From NCBI GenBank assembly GCA_965230415.1, contig CBDDKZ010000005.1, positions 1,364,001 through 1,428,000 of the forward strand: a DNA stretch of 64,000 nt, in the 5' to 3' direction. The notes under the pieces are model-generated. The model had not been told where the DNA came from, did not search any database, and saw only the letters and a program-made list of their open reading frames with translations. Positions 24,420 through 33,348 of this stretch are shown piece after piece; the stretch's first letter is position 1, and every line of letters begins with the position of its first letter. Source of the stretch: CBDDKZ01 sp965230415 (GTDB taxonomy: Bacteria; Bacteroidota; Bacteroidia; Cytophagales; JAAEPT01). A program made the position numbers and the translations under genes.

Positions 24420-25949
24420 ATGCGCTTACTTGTACTCGGTATATGCCTGCTAGTTATTCCATATATGTACGCTCAAGATGTACATACTATCGAAAAGCAC
24501 TTTAAAGGATTAAAAAAGGAGAACCTGTCAAAAAGCATTAATACCAAACATAAAGAATTCAGCCCTGCCATTTCACCAGACGGAAAAACACTCTTCTTCT
24601 CCAGAATGATCGATTCCGATGTCTATTTTTATCAGTCCGAACTTCAGGCAGATGGCAGCTGGTCGAAAGCTAAAAAAGTGGGATACCCCTTCGATAAGAT
24701 ACCCGACGCAATCGGTTACAACAAATCTCCCGACGGCAACATCTTGTTAATGCGAGGAGTATTCAGTGGATTAAAACAGGTGGCCCGTGGTTACAGCTTC
24801 TGCAAAAAAACAACTAATGGCTGGAGCAATCCCATAAAACTGGATATTGATAACTATGAAAAATACGACAGAGGCAAGCATTTTAGTGCCTGGTTAGGGG
24901 CAGACGAACAGACTTTAATTATGGAGATGGACCCCGTGAAAGATTCTGACAATGGCAACCTGTACGTAAGCTTTTTAAAACCAGATGGTACCTGGTCGGA
25001 GCCAAAGGATCTTGGCCCCACTATTAATACATCGGAAACACTTTCGGGCACACCTTTTCTCGCCGCAGACGGAAAAACGCTATACTATACCACCAATAAA
25101 TACGATAATTACGGCATTTCTGACATTTTTGTCACCAAACGATTAGACGATAGCTGGACAAATTGGAGCACACCACAGAATTTGGGAAAAGTAGTCAATA
25201 CTTCAAAATTTGACGCTTACTTTTCTATTCCCGCCTCGGGTGAGTATGCGTACCTTGTTTCCACTGAAAATTCGATCGGGCAACATGATATTTTCCAGCT
25301 AAAACTACCTGAAGAAGCGAAACCAGAACCGGTCACGCTAGTGAAAGGATATATACTTGACGAAAATACACAAAAACCGCTGGCTACTACTATAGTGGCT
25401 AAGGACCTGGACAAAGGTACGGAACTAGCCTCGGCACACAGCAATCCATCAACCGGGTTTTATGAACTCGTACTTCCTCGAGGAAAAAAGTATGCTTTTT
25501 ATGCCGAGCATGAAGGATACTATTCGGTAAGGGAAAACATTGACCTGGAAAAGTTAAAGAGTTATAAGGAAATCAAAAAGGATCTTCGACTGGTTCCTTT
25601 CGATTATGGCGAACGCATGCTACTAAACAATGTCTTTTTTGTACCTACAAAGGCGGTTCTGCTTCCATCTGCCTTAGCTGAATTAGACAACCTTTACGAT
25701 ATTCTAAAAAGAAACCCTAAAATGCGTATTCGCCTGGAAGGCCATACCGACAATCAGGGCGACGCTTCCTTAAATTTAAAACTTTCTAAAGAGCGGGCAG
25801 AAAAAGTACTTTCGTACCTGGTCGACAAAGGAATTACCCGGGACAGAATGGAAGCCGAAGGTTACGGAGGCAGCAAACCATTAAACGATAACTCTACAGA
25901 ATCCAAAAGAAAAGATAACAGGAGAGTTGAATTCATGATCATTAAATAG
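24420..25949 (+). CDS. PD40-repeat OmpA-family protein
   Basis: This 509-residue envelope protein has a signal peptide (MRLLVLGICLLVIPYMYAQ). Residues about 40-300 are PD40/WD40-like beta-propeller repeats (FSPAISPDGKTLFFSR, FLAADGKTLYYTTNKYDN). Residues about 310-385 form a carboxypeptidase-regulatory-like domain (VKGYILDENTQKPL). Residues about 400-508 form the OmpA peptidoglycan-binding domain (RIRLEGHTDNQGDASLN, LSKERAEKVLSYL, NRRVEFMI). It anchors the outer membrane to peptidoglycan, and such proteins accompany gliding and T9SS machines. A paralogous PD40 segment occurs in the gene at the right edge. Confidence 0.9.
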   Translation: MRLLVLGICLLVIPYMYAQDVHTIEKHFKGLKKENLSKSINTKHKEFSPAISPDGKTLFFSRMIDSDVYFYQSELQADGSWSKAKKVGYPFDKIPDAIGYNKSPDGNILLMRGVFSGLKQVARGYSFCKKTTNGWSNPIKLDIDNYEKYDRGKHFSAWLGADEQTLIMEMDPVKDSDNGNLYVSFLKPDGTWSEPKDLGPTINTSETLSGTPFLAADGKTLYYTTNKYDNYGISDIFVTKRLDDSWTNWSTPQNLGKVVNTSKFDAYFSIPASGEYAYLVSTENSIGQHDIFQLKLPEEAKPEPVTLVKGYILDENTQKPLATTIVAKDLDKGTELASAHSNPSTGFYELVLPRGKKYAFYAEHEGYYSVRENIDLEKLKSYKEIKKDLRLVPFDYGERMLLNNVFFVPTKAVLLPSALAELDNLYDILKRNPKMRIRLEGHTDNQGDASLNLKLSKERAEKVLSYLVDKGITRDRMEAEGYGGSKPLNDNSTESKRKDNRRVEFMIIK

Positions 25950-26052
25950 CTTTTCTTATGTAAAATGCCCCTTCCGCTTTACTTTTTTAGATGGACAGCC
26001 ACACAATACATGAAACCTAATCGCGTTTCTTACTCGAACTAACTACCATTTT

Positions 26053-26673
26053 ATGAAAAGAAAAGCACTGCTACTATTTGGCGCTTATTGTATGCTCCAA
26101 TTAATGATAGCTGCATGTACATGTACTGATCCGCCCCCCGACATTCAATATGATATCGAGCATATTACAGTCAATAATATTGACAACTCTGTATACGAGA
26201 CTGGACAAGCCTTTGCAGACACCGTTGTTGTTCATCAGCGTAACCATCTTATTCATATAGAAACGATATTGGAATCTGTAGCCAACACTTTTGATTGGTC
26301 TCGTTTCACAAATAAAGCTTATGCAAATTCGTGTCACCTCCCCGGGGAAGTTATTAATCAATCAATCACAAACGTCACTATTAGTGCAAACGAATCCATT
26401 CTAGACACTGAAGCCGGAAATCCACTTAGCAAGGATCATTTTCGCATCATCTACTTTAATTTCAATGCCTCTGGAGGGATGTCTATTGAAGAGTGGCTCC
26501 ATTCTTTAAATAACACATCCAACGATCATGATCCCTTATTCAGAAAAGACATTGCGATTGTCATAAAAACCCCTATTCAATATTCCGAATTTTTAAAATT
26601 CACGCTAGCCTTTGAATTGAATAATGGACAGACCATCGTTAGTGAAACAAATTTTGTTAAACTCACACAATAA
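26053..26673 (+). CDS. Putative lipoprotein, 206 aa
   Basis: The N-terminus MKRKALLLFGAYCMLQLMIAACTC is a clear lipoprotein signal with lipobox IAAC and a Cys-Thr-Cys start of the mature protein. The remainder (IQYDIEHITVNNIDNSV, DHFRIIYFNFNAS, KFTLAFELNNGQTIVSETNFVKL) is beta-rich and looks like a domain of unknown function found in Bacteroidota lipoproteins; I cannot name it. It follows the PD40-OmpA gene by 103 bp on the same strand. Confidence 0.7.
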   Translation: MKRKALLLFGAYCMLQLMIAACTCTDPPPDIQYDIEHITVNNIDNSVYETGQAFADTVVVHQRNHLIHIETILESVANTFDWSRFTNKAYANSCHLPGEVINQSITNVTISANESILDTEAGNPLSKDHFRIIYFNFNASGGMSIEEWLHSLNNTSNDHDPLFRKDIAIVIKTPIQYSEFLKFTLAFELNNGQTIVSETNFVKLTQ

Positions 26674-26690
26674 AAAGTACTAATTAATAG

Positions 26691-26708
26691 GATACGTTTC
26701 GACGTATC
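26691..26708. terminator. Hairpin between convergent genes
   Basis: GATACGT (26691-26697) pairs perfectly with ACGTATC (26702-26708) around a TTCG tetraloop. It overlaps the stop of the sigma-factor gene and may serve both directions; there is no T-tract. Confidence 0.4.
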
Positions 26709-27987
26709 ATATATTCAATTGCTGTGCCTTTTTTTGGTAAAACGAGCGTTCCCAGTCACTTTTAGCATTTTCAATAGAAAGCTGAAGCTTGGCAGCTGCC
26801 TGGTCGTGCATTCCCAATCGACTAAAAATCTCTGCATATACGGCATAATAAAGTGAGTAAGACTGTATGGCTTTATTGTCGTCAAGGTATTTAATAGCTT
26901 CGAGTGCCTGCGCCGGGCCTTCTGTTTCCATTACCACCAGGCATCGATTTAACCATGTAATCGGATCTTTTTGCAATTGCCAGAGCAAATTATAATACTG
27001 GTGTATACGCGGCCAGTCAGTTTTCTCATAACTAAGCGCCATACAATGCTCATAAGATATCGCCGCTTCTATATGATAATTGGTCAGCGATTCGCCATAT
27101 GCCGCTTTATTCATGAACTCATTACCTTGCTTAATCAGGTCTTTATCCCATAAAGCACGATCCTGTTTATTCAGCATAATAAGCTCTCCTGCTTCATTAA
27201 TACGAGAGGTATTTCGGGCAGAATGAAAGCATATCAAAGCCATTAAAGCATATACTTGCGGTCTGCGCGTCTTTTCGTGGTCTACCAGACATTGGCATAA
27301 AGAAATGGCCTGTGCCATAAATTCATTACGAATCAGCTCCGTATTATTGGTCGCCAAATAGGCTTCATTAAACAACAGATAGATGGTGCTTAATACCGCA
27401 TTTAATCTTGTCCCCAATTCCTGCTCAGTAGGAATCTCGGGCTTCATCTTTGCCTCTCTAAAAAACTTTTTTGTGCGGTAAATACGTTTGGTAATGGTCT
27501 CTTCAGTGCTTAATAATGCATTGGCTACTTCCTTAGTGCTAAACCCACATAAATTCTTAAGCATAAAGGTAATTTGATTTTCGGTGGCAATTTGTGGCAG
27601 GCAACAGGCAAACATCATTGCCAAAAAGTCATCTTTAATATACCGATCATCCCAAAAATCATCCATTGTCAGAGATAACGTATATTCGGATTGAAGCAGT
27701 TGATGTTCCGGGCCGGAAAAATCGAATACATTTGCATGTTTATTTTTGCGTATGACATCTATAGCTTTGTTTTTGGCACATCGATACAGCCAGCCGCTTG
27801 GATTATCGGGAATTCCATTAAACTTCCATGTTTCCAATGCACTTATCAATGCTTCCTGAACTACATCTTCTGCTAATTGAAGGTTTTCTGTACCAAAAAT
27901 TTTGGTAAGTACAGCAACCATCTTTCCCGACTCTTGTCGAAAAAGATGGTTTAACGTTTGATCAATGTGTCGATGGTTATTACTCAT
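26707..27987 (-). CDS. ECF42-type RNA polymerase sigma factor
   Basis: This 426-residue sigma factor has region 2 at about residues 15-85 (LAEDVVQEALISALETWKFNGIPDNPSGWLYRCAKNKAIDVIRK) and region 4 at about 115-170 (ITFMLKNLCGFSTKEVANALLSTEETITKRIYR). The long C-terminal extension, helical and TPR-like (LLFNEAYLATNN, AYGESLTNYHIEAAISYEHCMAL), is characteristic of the ECF42 group, which lacks an anti-sigma factor and is regulated through this tail. Its start codon directly follows the stop of the DGPF/YCII gene (TAAATG), the conserved ECF42 arrangement. Confidence 0.9.
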   Translation of the reverse strand: MSNNHRHIDQTLNHLFRQESGKMVAVLTKIFGTENLQLAEDVVQEALISALETWKFNGIPDNPSGWLYRCAKNKAIDVIRKNKHANVFDFSGPEHQLLQSEYTLSLTMDDFWDDRYIKDDFLAMMFACCLPQIATENQITFMLKNLCGFSTKEVANALLSTEETITKRIYRTKKFFREAKMKPEIPTEQELGTRLNAVLSTIYLLFNEAYLATNNTELIRNEFMAQAISLCQCLVDHEKTRRPQVYALMALICFHSARNTSRINEAGELIMLNKQDRALWDKDLIKQGNEFMNKAAYGESLTNYHIEAAISYEHCMALSYEKTDWPRIHQYYNLLWQLQKDPITWLNRCLVVMETEGPAQALEAIKYLDDNKAIQSYSLYYAVYAEIFSRLGMHDQAAAKLQLSIENAKSDWERSFYQKKAQQLNI

Positions 27988-28329
27988 TTACATCGGGCGA
28001 ATTTCCCTCACCTCAACCGTGCAATTATGTTCGAAACCAGGGCATCCTTTTGCAACTTCGGTAGCTTCTTCCAACGATTGCGCCTTAATTATTATATAGC
28101 CACCAACGAGCTCTTTACCTTCAGCTAAGGGCCTGTCAATAACAGCAGTACCACTATCTATAATAGTTTTAGCTTCCAAATCCAATGGCTGACCAGCCAC
28201 AAATATTCCTTTCTCAGCCATTCCTCCCATCCATACCTGCCATTTTTGCATATGATCCTGTAATTCTTCAGGCGACTGAGCAGCTCTAACATCATCGCCT
28301 CCCCGAATGATAAACATAAATTCTTTCAT
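27988..28329 (-). CDS. YCII/DGPF-domain protein
   Basis: This 113-residue protein (FMFIIRGGDDVRAAQSPEEL, KWQVWMGGMAEKGIFVAGQPL, KELVGGYIIIKAQSLEEATEVA) is a YCII-related DGPF-domain protein. The name-giving motif reads DRPL here (VIDRPLAEGKELVGG) in place of DGPF. Such proteins are obligate neighbours and usual targets of ECF42 sigma factors. Their enzymatic role is unknown. It is the first gene of the two-gene unit; the sigma factor follows with no gap. Confidence 0.9.
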   Translation of the reverse strand: MKEFMFIIRGGDDVRAAQSPEELQDHMQKWQVWMGGMAEKGIFVAGQPLDLEAKTIIDSGTAVIDRPLAEGKELVGGYIIIKAQSLEEATEVAKGCPGFEHNCTVEVREIRPM

Positions 28330-28330
28330 C

Positions 28331-28637
28331 TTATCGTTGATTTATTTTATTAATATAAGTATTAAACATTTGATTGAAAGACGGGTAACAAGAAAAAATA
28401 TGGACACAAAATCTAATTATTTGTAAAAAAAGTAATTCCAACAGGCATCCTTTAGCCAACGCAATACCTCTAAATCTCCATTCAGAAGGTTTAAGTGCTA
28501 ATCTTTGCGAGGTTTTAGGCTTCTTTTCTACCACATAAATTAGTACCTAGCTTCACCGCACTCATTTGATTTGAATTAATTGCTGAAGCTTTCAGACTCC
28601 ATACTAAAAAGGCGCCTATGGCAAGTGTGTTTTTCAT
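28331..28637 (-). pseudogene. Possible small exported ORF, frameshifted
   Basis: On the minus strand ATG 28637 begins a 40-residue reading frame with a signal-peptide-like start (MKNTLAIGAFLVWSLKASA) that stops at 28515. A second frame (28534-28331), shifted by one base, overlaps it and carries on as EKKPKTSQRLALKPSEW. The two could be halves of a small decayed gene, but I do not recognise it and chance is possible. The rest of 28638-29006 contains no feature I can identify. Confidence 0.25.
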
Positions 28638-29006
28638 TAATTTAACTGGTTTATACAAGAAACAATGCATCACAATTCTACCAAAAGCTGGTTTTCTTAT
28701 TCTTTAGTCAAACACCTAATAAGCTAAAAATATCCAGTTGTACCCGGCTGTAAAATGGGCTTAGATGAGCGATTATGCACATTCTACTTATTTGATTGCC
28801 CAAAAAGATAAACTCCGTTTTATCGAAAAGAAAATTCTTCATTTTTGCTTTATCATTTTTTTTTTTTGCATTTTAATTAGAAATAAAGGTTTAACGGGTA
28901 TTTTTTGACCTATATTCAAACCTATCCATTTATAAATCAGTACAATACAATATTCAAAATAAATAAACGTCTTTATATAAAGTCAAATTATTAATAATCG
29001 ACAATC

Positions 29007-29435
29007 ATGGTAAAGCACCTTTTAATAATCTGTACTGGTATCTGCTTATCTTTTAATACACTAGCACAAAGTTCAATACTTGGTGAGTGGTTATCTGAAG
29101 AAAAAGACGGCAAAATCAAAGTATATATGAGAGGAAACAAGCTCTATGGAAAAATAAGTTGGATAAAAGAACCTAACGATAAAAACGGAAACCTTAAAGT
29201 TGACAGTGAAAACCCAGACCCGGCTAAACGCAAGACACCGCGGTTAAATCTTGAAATTTTAAAGGGTTTTGAATATGACAAGGACGACGAACGCTGGGAA
29301 GATGGTACTATCTGCGACCCGACATCTGGAAAAACCTATGATTGTGCCTTGTGGCTAGAAGGCAAAAACACACTTCGAATAAGAGGCTACTGGGGTTTTA
29401 TTTTCAAAACTACAACATGGACAAGAGCCAAATAA
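29007..29435 (+). CDS. DUF2147 secreted protein
   Basis: A 142-residue protein with a signal peptide (MVKHLLIICTGICLSFNTLAQ). The mature part is one DUF2147 domain: ILGEWLSEEKDGKIKVY opens it, LNLEILKGFEYDKDDERWEDGTICDPTSGKTY is the core, and LRIRGYWGFIFKTTTWTR ends it. It has the size usual for the family and is probably periplasmic or secreted. Its function is unknown. It has no obvious operon partner; bshC begins 76 bp later. Confidence 0.85.
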   Translation: MVKHLLIICTGICLSFNTLAQSSILGEWLSEEKDGKIKVYMRGNKLYGKISWIKEPNDKNGNLKVDSENPDPAKRKTPRLNLEILKGFEYDKDDERWEDGTICDPTSGKTYDCALWLEGKNTLRIRGYWGFIFKTTTWTRAK

Positions 29436-29511
29436 TTTTTTGCAGTAAAATATCTTGGAACTATTTAAAAGAATACCTGTTATATTCGTGAAATAAAATG
29501 CTTTATTCACG

Positions 29512-31065
29512 ATGAAAAGGGTAGCCTTCGAATTCGCAAAAACAAATAGTTTTAGTTCCCTGTTTCTTGATTATATAAATGACAGTAAAAAGTTAGAAAA
29601 ATTCCATTCCGGCTTTCCTCGCAAGAAGAACTTCGAAGCGCTTTTGGACGCAGCTGATATCGAGCGTACTATTTTAGCTGATGTTTTAACACAGCAATAT
29701 CAACATATCAAATTACCGGAAGAAGTTAATTCGAATATTGCACTGCTTAAACAGCAGCAAACTTTTACAGTTACAACCGGGCATCAACTAAACCTTTTCA
29801 CCGGCCCATTATTTTTTATATATAAAATTATTACTACGATTAATCTTTGTAAACACCTACAAAAAACCTATCCTGAGTATCATTTTGTGCCTGTTTACTG
29901 GATGGCTACTGAAGATCATGATTTCGAAGAAATTAACCATTTTTTCTTAAACGGAAGCCGATTTACCTGGCAGCAGCATGAAGATGGTGCCGTTGGGAGA
30001 ATGAGTACAGAGGGGTTTGATGCAATCTTTAAGGACCTACCTGGCAAGCTTCACAAATACCGTGAAATCTATACTCAACAGGCTACATTGAGTGAAAGCA
30101 CGCGCGCACTTGTAAACGAATTATTTGGTAAGTACGGGCTTGTAATTTTAGATGCCGATAATAAAAAACTGAAGGAGCTGTTCAGAGAAGAAATGAAAGC
30201 TGAATTGCTAACAGGTTCCCTGTCAGATATGGCAAAAAAACAAAGCGCTGCACTTGTCAAAGCAGGCTACAAAGCTCAAATACATGTCAGGGACATCAAT
30301 TTCTTTTATCTAAAAGATCAAGTCAGACAACGAATCCAAAAAAACGATGCCGGCGACTACGAAATTTTAGGTACATCAATAACTCTGAGCAAAGAAGAAA
30401 TGCTCAAAGAGATAGCCCTTTATCCGGAACGATTCAGCCCTAATGTCGTGCTAAGGCCACTGTACCAACAGGCCATTTTGCCCAACATTGCTTATGTTGG
30501 CGGGCCTGCCGAAATTGCCTATTGGTTACAATTAAAGCAACTATTTGAACATACAAATCACCTCTTCCCTATTCTGGTTCCCCGAAATTTTGCACTCTTA
30601 AGCAATCGCAAAAATAACGAAAGGCTGCAAAAGCTCCGATTAGATTACACCGACCTATTTCTTGATAGAATGGAATTGGAAAAGACACTAATGGCCAAAC
30701 ATCATATTGACCTCATAAATATGGAAAAGGAAAAGAGCGATTTGAGTGCCTTAATAGAGCAGATAGCTCAAAAAGGTGAAAAAATTGATCTTGACCTTAA
30801 AACACATATATCCGCAGAGGGTAGTCGTTTACTGAAACGCTTTGCTCATATTGAGAAAAAGTTTGAAAAAGCGCAAAAACGCAAACATCGGCAGTTGTTA
30901 GAGTCTTGCCTGTTGCTGAAGTCCTCACTATTTCCGAGTGGCCAATTACAAGAACGCCACGACAATATTTTCGATTTTCTACTTGAAAATAAGCAGCTAA
31001 TAGATGAGCTGTTGGAGCTGCTTCAACCGCTTGAATTCAAGTTTAATGTTTTGATCGATGAATAA
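29512..31065 (+). CDS. bshC: Bacillithiol biosynthesis cysteine-adding enzyme
   Basis: The product adds cysteine to glucosaminyl-malate, the last step in making the thiol bacillithiol. The 517-residue length is usual. Recognised blocks are TVTTGHQLNLFTGPLFFIYK, FVPVYWMATEDHDFEEINHF, LILDADNKKLK, and the late RNFALL plus a long helical hairpin (residues about 385-460). It overlaps the 5-formyl-THF cyclo-ligase gene by 8 bp, so they are co-transcribed. bshA and bshB are not in this window. Confidence 0.95.
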   Translation: MKRVAFEFAKTNSFSSLFLDYINDSKKLEKFHSGFPRKKNFEALLDAADIERTILADVLTQQYQHIKLPEEVNSNIALLKQQQTFTVTTGHQLNLFTGPLFFIYKIITTINLCKHLQKTYPEYHFVPVYWMATEDHDFEEINHFFLNGSRFTWQQHEDGAVGRMSTEGFDAIFKDLPGKLHKYREIYTQQATLSESTRALVNELFGKYGLVILDADNKKLKELFREEMKAELLTGSLSDMAKKQSAALVKAGYKAQIHVRDINFFYLKDQVRQRIQKNDAGDYEILGTSITLSKEEMLKEIALYPERFSPNVVLRPLYQQAILPNIAYVGGPAEIAYWLQLKQLFEHTNHLFPILVPRNFALLSNRKNNERLQKLRLDYTDLFLDRMELEKTLMAKHHIDLINMEKEKSDLSALIEQIAQKGEKIDLDLKTHISAEGSRLLKRFAHIEKKFEKAQKRKHRQLLESCLLLKSSLFPSGQLQERHDNIFDFLLENKQLIDELLELLQPLEFKFNVLIDE

Positions 31066-31630
31066 AGCCGAGCTTAGAAAGTTATTCAAAGAGAAGCGTA
31101 AAAGCTTAAAAAAAGCTGAAATCGAAACGCTGAGCACAACTATTGGCCAAAATATTCTAAATTCAAACTTACCCTGGAATGACGTTAAAACAGTACACAC
31201 ATTTTTGCCTATTGTCAAACAAAACGAAATAGACACGCTCCTTATTTTGGATCAAATTATGAATAGTTATGATCTTCAAATACTGGTACCTGTCTCCGAT
31301 TATGAAACCAACACCTTGTCTCATGCACAATTTAAACCAGGCGACGAACTTGTTTTAGACCGCTATGGAATTCCGATTCCAAGAGACAAGCATTATGTAG
31401 ATCCGGTAAAAATAGACCTTATATTCACTCCATTACTGGCTTTTGACCTCAGTGGGTACCGGGTAGGTTATGGAAAAGGTTTTTACGACCGTTTTTTCAC
31501 TTCGTGCAGAGCAAATGTTTTTAAGCTTGGTTTATCTCTTTTTGATGCTGTTGAAAATATTAAAGACTGCGAATACCATGACATACGTTTAAATGCTTGT
31601 ATTACGCCACATACTTTTTATGAATTTTAG
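31058..31630 (+). CDS. 5-formyltetrahydrofolate cyclo-ligase
   Basis: This 190-residue cytoplasmic enzyme converts 5-formyl-THF to 5,10-methenyl-THF with ATP. Its start (MNKAELRKLFKEKRKSLKKAE) and the signature GYRVGYGKGFYDRFF near the end are diagnostic, with DLIFTPLLAFDLSG before it. It overlaps bshC by 8 bp, so translation is coupled. It is convergent with the S41 protease gene, 10 bp apart, with no clear terminator between them. Confidence 0.95.
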   Translation: MNKAELRKLFKEKRKSLKKAEIETLSTTIGQNILNSNLPWNDVKTVHTFLPIVKQNEIDTLLILDQIMNSYDLQILVPVSDYETNTLSHAQFKPGDELVLDRYGIPIPRDKHYVDPVKIDLIFTPLLAFDLSGYRVGYGKGFYDRFFTSCRANVFKLGLSLFDAVENIKDCEYHDIRLNACITPHTFYEF

Positions 31631-31640
31631 ATCCGCAACA

Positions 31641-33278
31641 CTATTCCGGAATGCCACTTAAAATCTTGTCAGACTTTGGAAATAGTCTCAACGCATTATG
31701 AATAAACGGATCTCTGTTGTTAAGTATGAAATGTTGTTCGTTCTTACCCCAGACATTACGGGCAATTGTTGATTTTAGTATTTTAAAAATCAGCGCTTGT
31801 GATTTTAAAAACTGCTGTTCATGGTACAAAACGCCATTATGTTGTGCCTGTAGAATAAATTTACTGATGTCTTTCTTGGTAAACTCAAATTCCGATGCAA
31901 AGGACTGAAAGCCTCTCCTTTCCAGTTCCAAATGATGTTCGTTGGCATAAAAAATAGCAAACTCACTCAGGACCTGATTGGTAAACAATTTTTCCAGATA
32001 AGCAGAATATTCAGATGTATCTTTTGGCACGAAATCGTCTGGCAATATTCCTCCACCGCCATACACAAGGCGACCATTTAAGGTTTTATATTTAAGTGTA
32101 TCGTTAAGTTTTATACTATCTGCACTAAAAAGCTCTCCGCTTTCAAGCCGTTTTTGATAGTCGTCTTCATAGTTCTCATTATCCATATATGGCTTTTGTA
32201 TGCATCTATTGCTTGGTGTATAGTACCTGGAGATCGTTATTCTTAATTGAGAACCATCGTCAAGAGTACAAGGCCTTTGCACCAAACCTTTGCCAAAAGA
32301 CCTGCGCCCTACAATTAATGCCCGGTCGTTATCTTGTAATGCTCCGGCAACAATTTCCGAAGCGGACGCACTTGACTCGTTCATCAATATTATTACTTCT
32401 CCTTCTTCGAATGCCCCTGGTTTTTTAGCTTTGTACTGTTTATTATGACTTACCTGCTTACCTTTTGTGTAGACAATAAGCCTTCCTCTTGGTAAAAACT
32501 CATCTACTATCATATGTGCCTCTTCCAGATACCCTCCGCCATTGTCTCGCAAATCTAAAATGAGCTGAGCCATTCCTTCTTTTAAAAGACTATTTAAAGA
32601 TTCCAAAAATTCGGCGTGTGCATCTTCGGCAAAACGATCGAGTTTAATGTATCCTGTATGTTTATTAATCATATAGCTGGCTCCGATTGTAGAAGTTGGA
32701 ATTTTCGCTCTGGTAATATCGTAATGAAGCATATCAGGTTTACCATACCTTATTACACCTACATTGACTACAGAACCTTCTTTGCCTCTTAACAGTTTAA
32801 AAATCTCCCTGGTATCCAGTTTCTCGCTCGTAATACTTTTTCCGTCAACTTCTACCAGTTTATCGCCAGATTTTATTCCTGCAAAATACGAAGGACCTCC
32901 ATGAATCGTATTGAGCACAAAAAGCGTATCTCTTATGATTGTGAATTCAATCCCTACCCCTTCAAAGCCGGTTTCCAGAGAAGATTGTGCTAATTCTATG
33001 TCGCGCGAGGGAATGTACACTGTATGAGGATCAAGCTTTCTCAACATAAACTCAATAGCCTCTTCATTCAATGCCTTTACATCCACGGTATCAACATAGT
33101 CGCGTTCGATGAGATTCAAGATTTGACCATATTTATTATTCGCTTCCTGAACTTTGTTATGAGGCGTATCATAGTCGCTCATATAAAGGCCCAAAAGTAT
33201 TCCTACTGCTAACGTTATAGCCAGGAGAAGTGGCAGGGCTATTTGCTTTGAAGTATTATGATTATCAGCGGTACTCAA
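31641..33278 (-). CDS. S41-family C-terminal processing protease (CtpA-like)
   Basis: A 545-residue periplasmic protease. An N-terminal anchor (ALPLLLAITLAVGILLGLY) is followed by a PDZ domain (about residues 95-180, GVGIEFTIIRDTLFVLNTIHGGPSYFAGIKSGDKL). The catalytic domain has LILDLRDNGGGYLEEA, Ser305 in NESSASASEIVAGAL and Lys330 in GRRSFGKGLVQ, the Ser/Lys pair of the family. A C-terminal helical region of about 150 residues follows. The start seems to be TTG 33278, because the next Met lies past the membrane segment. It cleaves unstructured C-termini of envelope proteins. Confidence 0.93.
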   Translation of the reverse strand: MSTADNHNTSKQIALPLLLAITLAVGILLGLYMSDYDTPHNKVQEANNKYGQILNLIERDYVDTVDVKALNEEAIEFMLRKLDPHTVYIPSRDIELAQSSLETGFEGVGIEFTIIRDTLFVLNTIHGGPSYFAGIKSGDKLVEVDGKSITSEKLDTREIFKLLRGKEGSVVNVGVIRYGKPDMLHYDITRAKIPTSTIGASYMINKHTGYIKLDRFAEDAHAEFLESLNSLLKEGMAQLILDLRDNGGGYLEEAHMIVDEFLPRGRLIVYTKGKQVSHNKQYKAKKPGAFEEGEVIILMNESSASASEIVAGALQDNDRALIVGRRSFGKGLVQRPCTLDDGSQLRITISRYYTPSNRCIQKPYMDNENYEDDYQKRLESGELFSADSIKLNDTLKYKTLNGRLVYGGGGILPDDFVPKDTSEYSAYLEKLFTNQVLSEFAIFYANEHHLELERRGFQSFASEFEFTKKDISKFILQAQHNGVLYHEQQFLKSQALIFKILKSTIARNVWGKNEQHFILNNRDPFIHNALRLFPKSDKILSGIPE

Positions 33279-33348
33279 TCTGACGAATTTAGAAGTAATA
33301 TCTTATAAATCACAAAATAGCTAAAGGCATTTCCATGCACTCCATTGT

